DNA from: an uncultured Chiayiivirga sp.
GTDB taxonomy: Bacteria; Pseudomonadota; Gammaproteobacteria; Xanthomonadales; Xanthomonadaceae
Direction of reading: 5' to 3'
Length of the DNA stretch: 30,602 nt
Assembly: GCA_934525595.1 (NCBI GenBank)
Contig: CAKSZJ010000030.1
Span: 1 to 30,602, forward strand
The notes beneath the pieces are model-generated. The model did not search any database and was not told where the DNA came from. It saw nothing but the letters and a program-made list of their open reading frames with translations. Positions 23,801-30,602 of this stretch are shown here, in pieces. Within the stretch, counting starts at the first letter, position 1; each line of letters starts with the position of its first letter. Both the position numbers and the translations under genes were made by a program.

Positions 23801-24623
23801 TCCAGCGCGGGTCGGCACGCCCGCCGCGGGCGTTCAGGGTGATCCGATTGGCCGGCTCCGTGGTGGTCTGCGCGGTCAACGAGAGATCGTCGAGGCCGCC
23901 GCGCAGCGCGACGGACACGGAGAGTGGATCCGAAGGAGACAGGGCGAGGTGCGCATCGGCATCCAGTTCACCGGCCCAGCCGCGCGCGGTGTCGAAGCGG
24001 GCGCCGAGCCGCAGGTCGAGCGGCTCGCCCGTCAGCCGCAAGTCTTCGATGGTGGCCACGCCTTCGACAAGGGCGGCGCGGGCGGACAGGGTACGCACGG
24101 TCAACGGTGTGGCGCCCTCCTGCTCCACGGACAGCGATCTGGCCTCCAGCGCGTCGATGCGGATGGCCACGGGAAGGGACAGCGTCGGCAGCTGCTCGGG
24201 CAGCGTGATGCGCTCGGGCCAAGGGGCGGGCGTCGCCCCTCCGGGCGGCAGCACGAGCCGTCCATCGCTGAGCGTCATCCGCCGCACGCGCAGTGCGCCG
24301 GAAAAAAGCGCGAATCCGTCGAGATCGATCTCCAGGAGGGCAAGTTCCGCCGTCATGCCGTCCTTCGCATAGCGGATGTCGTGCAGCCGCAGGCCGCCGC
24401 TGAGGCTGCCTTCGGCGTGGCTCCATTGCAGGGCATCGGAACCGAGTGCGTTGCGCAGCTGGCCCAGCGCCAGGTCGCGTCCGGCTCCGCTCTTGAGCAG
24501 GGCCAGCGCGAGCAGTGCGACCAGGATCGGCAGCGCCGCGAGCGCTGCGGCCAGCCAGCGCCAGCGTCGCCGGGATGCCGGCGGGCGCTGCGTGCCCATC
24601 TCGCTTGCGGAGGCGGCGCTCAC
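20838..24623 (-). CDS. tamB: Translocation and assembly module protein TamB
   Basis: A 1261-residue AsmA-like protein: one N-terminal inner-membrane helix (WRWLAAALAALPILVALLALALL) and a very long beta-strand-rich periplasmic body (repeated L.L.G..DLA-type strands), ending in the conserved TamB/DUF490 domain with TARGTIDVGGAYKAYGQDLSI, the ELTLWSDPAMDQAEQLSYL stretch and the C-terminal YLLNRLWNIQIDSGTENRAA. It spans the periplasm and works with TamA, in assembling outer-membrane proteins and, in newer work, in carrying phospholipids to the outer membrane. The GTG start overlaps the tamA stop (GTGA), so the pair is coupled. Confidence 0.93.
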   Translation of the reverse strand: MSAASASEMGTQRPPASRRRWRWLAAALAALPILVALLALALLKSGAGRDLALGQLRNALGSDALQWSHAEGSLSGGLRLHDIRYAKDGMTAELALLEIDLDGFALFSGALRVRRMTLSDGRLVLPPGGATPAPWPERITLPEQLPTLSLPVAIRIDALEARSLSVEQEGATPLTVRTLSARAALVEGVATIEDLRLTGEPLDLRLGARFDTARGWAGELDADAHLALSPSDPLSVSVALRGGLDDLSLTAQTTTEPANRITLNARGGRADPRWNLAVDAPQLRPSWFGAQGEIVVLSLAAEGDLTRATLEGSLRQGELGLDLRPSKISYDNHTLTLAPLALGAAGGSLNVNGSVDLAQPQPQLALVARWADLALAADAAADAPRSAGEARIDGPLDGYALGVTGEIRRNGEKAALELTGRGSTRALAIQELRVALPSGRLDAHGQVAWDPRIDGALELALADFDPSWFIPALPGAISAKLSASGSVIDGAAHGQMDAGQIGGTLRGLPLRGSAAARMDRDGSGTGHLDLRLGGSRLAGKGAWGEHLEATLELSPLRLSDWLDSAKGELRGTLSLRGRRDAPALDARIDGHELALGQQAAGRLALRATIAGRTSAGTLSLEARQLDLAGQSFDLLSLSGEGDRAGHRVELSLDGLPGRVSLALDGRLPAQGDLWRGTLQSLALEPRDHAAWHLREPAALSFATETGELSVQPACLDAAPASLCLRLDTRAGAAEGEFALEHFDLSQLTPWLGQGDPAGIALAGQLDVNARVSRSPAGELRGQLDAGIPSLVITPSIDVGATPMELRDLRLAATLDSAQAQLNLDAALDHGGRLRADAHLARPDEADGELSGTLELLLPDISPLGGFSAQVADARGRIEGQLALAGTRAAPQVDGMLELADFSAQLPALGITLREGQLRARSGAGRSMTLEGSMGMGEGVLEVAGEIALDDTAQPTASATLRGENLTVMAVPEARVRASPDLRLALAGDSLSLRGSVAVPFARIDLERLQSVRTPSRDVVIVDDASAAGGALAVDADITVSLGEDVRMNGFGLNGTLAGQLRVRDRPGRPTTARGTIDVGGAYKAYGQDLSITRGRVAWASTPIDTPALDVRAQRKIDTITVGVQVHGTALTPELTLWSDPAMDQAEQLSYLVLGRPLRSASQADGAQLTQAAAAFGGNLLAKNLGAQLGVDEIEVADNRALGGAALTVGKNLSPRLHVSYGVALFGPGQVITFKYLLNRLWNIQIDSGTENRAALNFRQER

Positions 24624-26416
24624 AGGTCCGGTCCGATGTTGATATGCAGCTCGACGCCGGCGCGCTCGTCGAACCCGTGCGCGACGTCGACGCGCACCAT
24701 GCCGACCGGGGAACGCCAGCGCAGGCCCAGGCCGGCGCCGATCGAAGCGCCCTCGTTGATTTCGTTGAAGGCGTTGCCGGCATCGACGAAGGCCGCCGCG
24801 CCCCAGGTCGGGGTGAACATGCGTTCGTATTCGGCACTTCCGATCAAGAGGTTCTTGCCGCCGGTGGGGACCTCGTTCAGGCGGGGACCGACCTGCTGAT
24901 AGCCATAGCCGCGGATGCTGCGGTCGCCGCCGGCGAAGAAGCGCAGCGAGGGCGGAAGCTCCTGCAGCTGATCGGTGAAGGTGCGGCCGAGCTGGCCGCG
25001 GACGAGAAAGCGGTTGCCCTCGCCCAGGCTCCGGATCAGTTTGGCGTCGAGCAGGAACTGGCCGAAGCTCACGTCCGAGCCCAGCGCCGATGCGCCGACC
25101 TTGAACTCCCCGCGCAGCGAGAAGCCGCGCGAGGGATACATCGGGTCATCCGAGACGACGCGCTGCGCCGAGGCTGCCGGGTAGATGAGCCGCGATTCTC
25201 CGACCTGTGCGGCACCGCTGAGGCGCGCCTGGCGGTCGCCGATTTCGAAGTCCTCCAGCCGCGCGTGCGCCGCCACTGCGAGGTTCCAGCCGCGCCATCG
25301 CCCGCTGCGCGATGCCACCAGCTCGGTGATCCGGGTGGAGAGCACGCTGCTTTCCTCTTCGCGCCGGTTGGCGCCGACCGCGTACCAGCCTTCGGCCCAG
25401 GCGAACGCCGGAATGCGGTATTCGGCGCCGATGCTCTTGCGCCGCTGCGCCCAGTCGAGGTGGGCGGCGAGCTTGTGGCCGCGGTCGTTGACCCAGCGCC
25501 GCTCCAGTCCGAACTGTGCGCCCGCGCCCGAGTCGGTGCCGAAGCTCAGGCCCGCGGTATAGACGCTGCGCTTGCCCGGCAGTACCGAAATGGCGATGGG
25601 AACCTCGTCGCCCTGCGCATGCTCGGTGTCGGGCCGCACGTCGATGTAGCCGAAGTAGTCCAGTTCGGTCAGACGCTGGTGCAGGCGCAGCAGCGAATCC
25701 TGTTCGTAGAACTCGCCCTGGCGGTAGGGCACGGTCTTTTCCAGGAGGGAACGGCGGATGTGCGAGCCTTCGATCTGCGTTTCGCCGAAGCGGTAACGGA
25801 TGCCGCTCTTCCAGGCCAGATCGATGCGGGCTGCGTTCCCGGCGCGCGTCACTTCGACCACGTGGCGTTCCATCGCTGCATCGAAGTAGCCGCGTGCCAG
25901 CAGCGCGCGCTGGATCGCGAGCTTGCCGCTTTCGTAGGCGGCGTGATCCAGCACCTCGCCGGTGCGCAGCGGAAAGGCGCCCAGCGACGCGCCTATCTCC
26001 CCATCCTCCACGGCCTGGCCCGCGAGTGCCAGATCGATCTTGCCTACGCGCACCGGGTCGCCCGGTTCCACCGTGATGGTCACATTCGCGGTTCCGCCCT
26101 TGCGGCTGACCGAAATCTCCGTTTTGGCGGAGTAGAAGCCATAGGGCTGAAGCGCCACGGAAACTTCGTCGGGCACCTGACGAAGAAGATAGGCCAGGCG
26201 CGGCTCCTCCAGCGCGGCGCGTCCGGCATCGTCCAGGCGCAGGAGCGAAAGCGACTTGCGCACGTTGTCCAGCGCCTCGCCTTCGATGCCGGTCACGCGT
26301 ACCTTGCCCAGCACTTGCGCGCCCGCCGCGACGGGCAACAGGAGGGCGGTCAGCAGGATGAGGGTGGAATTCGCGCGCACGGCGGGCTTCGCGGCAGGTC
26401 TGGAGTCGGCAAGCAT
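24620..26416 (-). CDS. tamA: Outer-membrane translocation and assembly protein TamA
   Basis: A 598-residue Omp85-family protein: signal peptide (about residues 14-34, LILLTALLLPVAAGAQ), three POTRA domains (about 35-270), and a C-terminal 16-strand barrel. The L6-loop motif is visible as GGDRSIRGYGYQQVGPRLNE, followed by AAFVDAGNAFNE and a C-terminal strand ending in HINIGPDL. Length fits TamA, not BamA (about 800 with five POTRAs). The start at 26416 gives a long n-region; a GTG at 26380 would give a more ordinary signal, so the start is uncertain. It is upstream of and overlaps tamB. Confidence 0.93.
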   Translation of the reverse strand: MLADSRPAAKPAVRANSTLILLTALLLPVAAGAQVLGKVRVTGIEGEALDNVRKSLSLLRLDDAGRAALEEPRLAYLLRQVPDEVSVALQPYGFYSAKTEISVSRKGGTANVTITVEPGDPVRVGKIDLALAGQAVEDGEIGASLGAFPLRTGEVLDHAAYESGKLAIQRALLARGYFDAAMERHVVEVTRAGNAARIDLAWKSGIRYRFGETQIEGSHIRRSLLEKTVPYRQGEFYEQDSLLRLHQRLTELDYFGYIDVRPDTEHAQGDEVPIAISVLPGKRSVYTAGLSFGTDSGAGAQFGLERRWVNDRGHKLAAHLDWAQRRKSIGAEYRIPAFAWAEGWYAVGANRREEESSVLSTRITELVASRSGRWRGWNLAVAAHARLEDFEIGDRQARLSGAAQVGESRLIYPAASAQRVVSDDPMYPSRGFSLRGEFKVGASALGSDVSFGQFLLDAKLIRSLGEGNRFLVRGQLGRTFTDQLQELPPSLRFFAGGDRSIRGYGYQQVGPRLNEVPTGGKNLLIGSAEYERMFTPTWGAAAFVDAGNAFNEINEGASIGAGLGLRWRSPVGMVRVDVAHGFDERAGVELHINIGPDL

Positions 26417-26550
26417 ACCCGCGCCGAATCACCATCGACCCCCTTCAAGGATGAACCGATGCTGGCCACCGGAGCCGCTGTCGCAGCGCGCTCAACCCCG
26501 GCGGCCGGCGCGCGGCGTTGCAGTCGCCACCCCATCCGGAGGACCTCGCC

Positions 26551-27309
26551 GTGTCGAAAATCCTTGCCCTGTGTGTTCTTTTCCTTTCCCTGTCGATGTC
26601 TTCCGCGCGTGCGCACGGCGCGCTGGTCGAACTGGCCGTCGTCGATCGCGGCAACGGCGTCACGCTCAACCAGTACCCTGCGCACGGAGAGCGCTGGATC
26701 GAAGGCGTTCCGGGTCAGCGCTATGCCATCCGGCTGCAGAACCGGACCGGCGAGCGGATGCTGGTCGTGCTGAGCGTGGACGGCATCAATGCCGTAAGCG
26801 GCCAGCGCGCCGATCCGGGGCAGGCGGGCTATGTGCTGGAGCCCTGGCAGAGCACCGACGTGACGGGCTGGCGCAAGAGTCTGTCCGAGGTGGCCGCGTT
26901 CGAGTTCGCGTCGCTGCCCGACAGCTACGCCGCGCGCACCGGGCGGCCGGACGACGTCGGCGTCATGGGCATCGCGGTGTTCCGGGAAAAGCGCCAGCGT
27001 CCGGTACCGACGCCGCAGGTGTCCACTCGGCAGGCGCGGGAGTCGAGGGCGGGTGCCGCGATGGAGCGCGAATCCGCCGCGGCACCGCCGGCGCCGGCCA
27101 GCCCGTCGCTGGGAACCGGCCACGGCGCGCGCGAGTATTCCGTGGTGCGCCAGACGCGCTTCCAGCGGGCCAGCCCGCGGCCGGATGAAGTGGTCGCGCT
27201 GCGCTACGACCGGCGCGAGAACCTGATCGCACTGGGCGTCCTGCCCGCGCCCGGCGGGTGGTCGCGCCGTCCCGATCCCTTCCCGGGCGGCTTCGTGCCC
27301 GATCCCTGA
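26551..27309 (+). CDS. Secreted protein of unknown function
   Basis: A 252-residue protein with a clear signal peptide (MSKILALCVLFLSLSMSSARA). The first ~130 mature residues form a compact, beta-rich domain with NQYPAHGERWIEGVPGQRYA, VVLSVDGINAVSGQ and GYVLEPWQSTDVTGWRKS; a Pro/Ala/Arg low-complexity region follows and then a C-terminal stretch with GTGHGAREYSVVRQTRF and RPDEVVALRYDRRENLIALG. The GTG at 26551 is chosen because GGAGG lies 7 bases before it and the signal begins at once. The pattern looks conserved, but I cannot name a family. It is divergent from tamA and converges on the entericidin-like gene. The N-terminal domain may be immunoglobulin- or jelly-roll-like; that is a guess. 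Confidence 0.8.
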   Translation: MSKILALCVLFLSLSMSSARAHGALVELAVVDRGNGVTLNQYPAHGERWIEGVPGQRYAIRLQNRTGERMLVVLSVDGINAVSGQRADPGQAGYVLEPWQSTDVTGWRKSLSEVAAFEFASLPDSYAARTGRPDDVGVMGIAVFREKRQRPVPTPQVSTRQARESRAGAAMERESAAAPPAPASPSLGTGHGAREYSVVRQTRFQRASPRPDEVVALRYDRRENLIALGVLPAPGGWSRRPDPFPGGFVPDP

Positions 27310-27335
27310 ACCGGTGCGTCCGCCGCACCGCGCGG

Positions 27336-27470
27336 TCAGCGCTTGGCGGCGTCTTCGATCTTCTCGCCGGCCTTCTGGATGTCCTTGCCGGCACCCTGGA
27401 TGGTGTTGCAGCCGCCCAGCACCACGGCGGCCGCGAGGGCGAGGAGCAGGAGGGAAAAGTTTCGCGTCAT
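27336..27470 (-). CDS. Entericidin A/B-like small lipoprotein
   Basis: Only 44 residues: a short positive start (MTRNFSLLLLAL), a hydrophobic stretch, the lipobox LGGC and a charged helix TIQGAGKDIQKAGEKIEDAA. This matches entericidin-family lipoproteins, in which NTxxGxGxDIxxxGexI is typical. EcnA/EcnB form an antidote/toxin pair in enterics; in other proteobacteria a single copy is common and its job is unclear. The longer open frame upstream (to 27533) is not supported. It lies downstream of arginase in the same orientation. Confidence 0.85.
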   Translation of the reverse strand: MTRNFSLLLLALAAAVVLGGCNTIQGAGKDIQKAGEKIEDAAKR

Positions 27471-27510
27471 CGTCGGCAATGTCCTTTGTGCGCCGGGGCC
27501 GGAGTGTAAC

Positions 27511-27528
27511 CACGCCCGCCCCGGCGTG
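27511..27528. terminator. Hairpin between arginase and the entericidin-like gene
   Basis: CACGCC-CGCCCC-GGCGTG, a 6-bp stem in the 97-base gap, 40 bases after the arginase stop. It lacks a T-tract, so it is a weak candidate for termination or read-through control. Confidence 0.3.
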
Positions 27529-27567
27529 CGCAAGTCTCCCGGCGCGCCGCTGCGATCCGCGTCACCT

Positions 27568-28488
27568 TCACCGCATCAGGGTGGATTTGCCGAACAGGCT
27601 TTCCACCAGCTCCACTGCCAGCTGTGCGGTCCTGTTGTGGTCGTCGAAGGCCGGGTTGAGTTCGACGATGTCGAGTGACCCGAGCCGGCCGCTGTCGGCA
27701 ATCATCTCCATCACCAGCTGCGCCTCGCGGTAGTTCGGCCCGCCGGACACCGTGGTCCCGACGCCGGGCGCGATCGTGGGATCGAGGAAGTCCACGTCGA
27801 AGCTGACGTGCAGGTGGGTGTCCTCGTCCATGCCGTAGAGCGCCTGGGTCATCACCTGGCGGATGCCGATCTCGTCGATGTAGCGCATGTCGTAGATGTC
27901 CAGGCCGACCTCGCGCACCAGACGGCGTTCGCCCTCGTCCACCGAGCGCACTCCGATCTGGCGGATCTGGTCGGGATGGAGCATCGGCGATTCGCCCGAC
28001 AGGTGGGTCAGCGCCTTCGGCCCGATGCCGCACAGGCAGGCGACCGGCATGCCGTGGACGTTGCCGCTGGGCGTCAGTTCGCTGGTGTTGAAGTCGGCGT
28101 GTGCGTCGAGCCACAGCACCCGCAGGTTGCGGCCCTGCTGGCGGCAGTGTCGCGCCACGGCGGTGATCGAGCCCAGGCCCAGGCAGTGGTCGCCACCCAG
28201 CAGGATCGGCAGCCGATCCGACGCAAGCGCCGCACCCACGGCATCCATCGTCGCGCGATTCCACGCCACGACCTCGTCCAGGTGCCGGTAGCCGTCCACC
28301 GGCGGAAGCCAGGGGTTGAGCGGGCCGCTGAGGTTGCCGGTATCCAGAACGTCCAGCCCGCGCGCGCGCAGTGCCTGGACGATCCCGGCCACGCGCAGCG
28401 CTTCCGGCCCCATGGACGCACCGCGATGCCCGGCACCGATGTCGGTCGGTGCGCCGATCAGCGCAACCCTGGTTTCGCGCGCGCTCAT
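27568..28488 (-). CDS. rocF: Arginase
   Basis: A 306-residue ureohydrolase that splits L-arginine to ornithine and urea with two Mn2+. Metal ligands are visible: His101 in GGDHCLGLGS, Asp128/His130/Asp132 in WLDAHADFN, and Asp231/Asp233 in SFDVDFLDP. The arginine-site elements TSELTPSGNVHGMP (with Asn and the S-GN-HGMP loop) point to arginase and not agmatinase. Length is normal. The start (MSARETRVALIGAPTDIGAG) follows the family N-terminus; the frame is open far upstream but without coding character. It lies 149 bases downstream of the hybrid kinase in the same direction; whether they share a transcript is unclear. Confidence 0.93.
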   Translation of the reverse strand: MSARETRVALIGAPTDIGAGHRGASMGPEALRVAGIVQALRARGLDVLDTGNLSGPLNPWLPPVDGYRHLDEVVAWNRATMDAVGAALASDRLPILLGGDHCLGLGSITAVARHCRQQGRNLRVLWLDAHADFNTSELTPSGNVHGMPVACLCGIGPKALTHLSGESPMLHPDQIRQIGVRSVDEGERRLVREVGLDIYDMRYIDEIGIRQVMTQALYGMDEDTHLHVSFDVDFLDPTIAPGVGTTVSGGPNYREAQLVMEMIADSGRLGSLDIVELNPAFDDHNRTAQLAVELVESLFGKSTLMR

Positions 28489-28637
28489 GACGCCGCCTTC
28501 GATGTGGCCCGGTATGGGAGGAGTCGCTTGACGCGGCGCGCAGGCGCGATACGCAATGTCATGGCAGGACCTCGATGTTCCAGAAAGGGCGATCAGCATA
28601 GCGATGGAGATCGCGTGGACCAATGCGCCCGGCGCGA

Positions 28638-30374
28638 TCAGGGCACGCGTGTCCGGGCATCGGCTCCGGACACCGCGCACACGCGCGCGCGGATGCGGTC
28701 GGCCAGCCAGTGCGGCGGGAAGGGCTTGTGCAGCACCTCGATGTCCTCGATGGTGGTTTCGTGCAGCTCGGCAGGCAGGTGCGAGGTGATGAGGAAGCGC
28801 GCGGCCTGCGGCCAGCGCGCTGCGAGCTCGTCCATGAGAACATTGCAGTCCACATCGGGCAGGCGATAGTCCAGCACCAGCGCCTGCGGATCCAGCGCCT
28901 GCGAAATTGCGCGCGCCTCCGCGCCGCAGGCCGCGCTTGCCACTTCGAGCCCGGCCGCGGTGAGTGCATCGCACAGGATCGTCTGCAGTTCCGGGTCGTC
29001 TTCCACAAGGACCACGCGCGCCGACGCGCCATTGGACGGAACGTCCGCCACGGGCGGTGCGGCACGCGGCAGGTGCAGCGTGATGGCTGTCCCTGCGCCT
29101 GGCGCGCTGTCGATCATGATGCGTCCGCCGGCGTCGGCCACCAGCCGTTCGACAATCGCCATGCCGATGCCGCTGCCGCGATCCCCCGGTTTGGTGGTGA
29201 AGAAGGGCTCGAACACGCGCGCGATCACTTCCGGCGTCATGCCGTGGCCGGTATCCGCCACGGTCAGGCGCACCTCATCCTCCTGCGCATCGAGCGTCAA
29301 GGAAAAGCCGCCGCCTGCCGGCATCGCATCGCGCGAGTTGGTCGCGAGGTTCAGCAGCGCCAGTTCGAACTCGCTGCGGTCCAGCTCGACCCACAGCGGT
29401 TGCGATGGAAGCGAGATCCGCGTCTCGCAGCGGCCGCGGAACAGCGGGTCGATCAGCGTCATGGCGTGCTCGACCGCCATGACCGCGTCGAATCGTTGCG
29501 TCTGTCGGGATTGGCGTCGACCCAGGCCCAGAAGCCGCCGGGTCATGAGCGCTCCGCGCCGGGCTGCGTTTTCGATCCCGGCGATCGGCTTTCCGTCGTA
29601 TCCGTCCCGGCTGCGCGCGAGGTCCGCATAGCCGACGATCACGCCGAGAATGTTGTTGAAGTCGTGCGCGATGCCGCGCGCCAGCTGGCCGATCGCATCC
29701 AGTTTCTGCGCGTGCAGCAGCTGGATCTGGGTGCGCTCCCGTTCCTCCATCTCGCGCGCCAGGCGCGCATTCACCAGATACAGCTCCTCGCTGCGGCGAA
29801 GCGCGCGACGCGATGCGGAAATGAGGCGGTCCAGCATCACGCTGGCAACCAGGAAGGTCAGTGCCGAGGCCATCAGGCCGGCGCGCACCTCGGTGCTTGC
29901 CGCGCCAGGCTGTTCGCCCCCGGCCAGATCCACACCGGCGCCGATCACCAGTGCCGCGAGCAGCACCCCCAGCCCCCACCACAGCGCACTGCGACCCAGC
30001 AGGAGCCCGCCCAGAAGCAGCGGCAGGAGATGCGCAACCTGGAATCCCGCGTGCGCGCGAAGCCCGTAGGACTGGTAGCTGGCGAGGATCAGCGCCAGCA
30101 ATCCCGAATAGAGCAGCACGACCGAGGTCCGGAAGTTTCCGCGGCGCAGCAGCCAGAAGCACAGCCATAGCCCGATGCTTGCGGCAATTCCTGCGGCAGC
30201 CCCGGTGCTCGGTTCGCGGTGCTCCAGCAGGCCGGAAACCACCGCAACCGGTACCAGCAGCGCGGCCAGCAGCACCACGACCTGCAGCCCCGAGGCGCTG
30301 CGCCGGTCCAGCGCATCCGGCACGGCGGGGCGATCCAGCCAGAGCAGGGCCTTTCGCAGCAGCGACACCTTCAT
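28638..30374 (-). CDS. Membrane hybrid histidine kinase with C-terminal receiver
   Basis: A 578-residue sensor. About six N-terminal helices (30-185) with no large periplasmic domain suggest a membrane-embedded input, followed by a coiled coil (about 186-222). The transmitter has the H-box IAHDFNNILG (His237), the N-box LNLATNSRDAM, VADTGHGM, FEPFFTTKPG and GSGIGMAIVERL; the HDFNN form is the class usual in hybrid kinases. The receiver (about 450-565) has VVLVEDDPEL, the phospho-acceptor Asp502 in LVLDYRLPD, ITSH and HKPFPP. It has no DNA-binding output, so the receiver may act as an internal phosphate sink or pass phosphate to an unseen Hpt or regulator. The start at 30374 follows GTGGAGAA; an open upstream extension lacks coding signs. 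The signal is unknown. Confidence 0.9.
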   Translation of the reverse strand: MKVSLLRKALLWLDRPAVPDALDRRSASGLQVVVLLAALLVPVAVVSGLLEHREPSTGAAAGIAASIGLWLCFWLLRRGNFRTSVVLLYSGLLALILASYQSYGLRAHAGFQVAHLLPLLLGGLLLGRSALWWGLGVLLAALVIGAGVDLAGGEQPGAASTEVRAGLMASALTFLVASVMLDRLISASRRALRRSEELYLVNARLAREMEERERTQIQLLHAQKLDAIGQLARGIAHDFNNILGVIVGYADLARSRDGYDGKPIAGIENAARRGALMTRRLLGLGRRQSRQTQRFDAVMAVEHAMTLIDPLFRGRCETRISLPSQPLWVELDRSEFELALLNLATNSRDAMPAGGGFSLTLDAQEDEVRLTVADTGHGMTPEVIARVFEPFFTTKPGDRGSGIGMAIVERLVADAGGRIMIDSAPGAGTAITLHLPRAAPPVADVPSNGASARVVLVEDDPELQTILCDALTAAGLEVASAACGAEARAISQALDPQALVLDYRLPDVDCNVLMDELAARWPQAARFLITSHLPAELHETTIEDIEVLHKPFPPHWLADRIRARVCAVSGADARTRVP

Positions 30375-30529
30375 TTCTCCACGGGGCTGACCAGCCAGTA
30401 TACGTAGTCCCCCGGGCGCATCGGCACGGAATGAGTGCGGGCCGCGCGGCGCACGACCGCCTCCCACAGCCATCTGGTGTAGGAGATAGGGACGCCCGGG
30501 CGTGATGCGAGCTTTGTTTCGCAGTCCTG

Positions 30530-30557
30530 TTGACAAGCGTTTTGTGTGGTGTAAGAT
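30530..30557 (+). promoter_or_regulatory. Strong sigma-70 promoter reading out of the window
   Basis: A perfect TTGACA (30530-30535), 16-base spacer and TAAGAT (30552-30557), followed by a GC-rich discriminator (GGCGGGC). This type of promoter is typical of growth-rate-controlled genes such as ribosomal proteins, elongation factors or stable RNA. Its gene starts beyond the right edge. The 228-base gap to the hybrid kinase start shows nothing else distinctive. Confidence 0.75.
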
Positions 30558-30602
30558 GGCGGGCTCGCTTCGACGTTTTCCTTCTCTTTCGAAGGGTTCG
30601 GC

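Noticed and set aside
22110..26773. Long plus-strand open frames opposite tamB and tamA
   Set aside because: Composition is antisense-like and no motifs appear, while TamA and TamB motifs are complete on the minus strand.
27313..27329. GGTGCG-TCCGC-CGCACC hairpin as a terminator between converging genes
   Set aside because: Only a 6-bp stem and no T-tract on either strand; too weak to call.
28489..28974. 162-codon N-terminal extension of arginase
   Set aside because: Overlaps the hybrid kinase 3' end and lacks coding character; the family N-terminus is at 28488.

Overview
The window is high-GC DNA from a gammaproteobacterium, most likely of the Xanthomonadales/Lysobacterales. Pointers to this are the divergent DegS-like protease next to petABC-sspAB, the yebC-ruvC-ruvA and tamA-tamB groups, small GGGATTG-type and GGGGCGTAGCCCC intergenic repeats that I associate with this order, and Xanthomonad-style Rhs proteins. 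Most genes are housekeeping. The two accessory regions are the Rhs locus at the left edge and a pair of nitric-oxide-reductase units in the middle.

Left region (1-5232): an Rhs toxin/immunity cassette array. The 3' end of one rhs gene, entering from outside the window, carries a toxin tip and overlaps a small lipoprotein gene by a TGATG junction. A second, N-terminally truncated rhs core copy with a different tip follows and overlaps a second putative immunity gene through another TGATG junction. A third core fragment has no tip and stops beside the 3' end of the degS-like gene. The cores are near-identical while the tips and partners differ and look AT-richer, as expected of modular polymorphic toxins.

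5235-10431: a DegS/AlgW-type periplasmic protease (minus strand) is divergent from petA-petB-petC (cytochrome bc1 complex), followed by sspA and sspB. DegS and SspB can act in the same envelope-stress route (RseA cleavage, then delivery to ClpXP). A three-unit 48-bp palindromic repeat array and a DUF3301-like membrane protein gene follow.

11181-16831: the respiratory NO module. A TTGAC-N4-GTCAA box precedes a three-gene operon: a 90-aa membrane protein, a NorC-like cytochrome with a second fused haem-c domain, and a NorB with an extended C-terminus. After a strong terminator, a second box with the same half-sites precedes norZ, a single-subunit quinol NO reductase. Electrons for the NorC-type enzyme could come from the bc1 complex upstream through a soluble cytochrome c; NorZ would take them directly from quinol.

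16855-30374: cytosolic 5'-nucleotidase and NAD kinase (overlapping, minus strand); yebC, ruvC and ruvA (plus), with an inverted-heptamer element between the two ruv genes; tamB and tamA (minus; outer-membrane/envelope assembly); a conserved-looking secreted protein of unknown function; an entericidin-like lipoprotein; arginase; and a membrane hybrid histidine kinase. The right edge holds a strong sigma-70 promoter reading out of the window. I found no tRNA, rRNA, CRISPR array or IS element.
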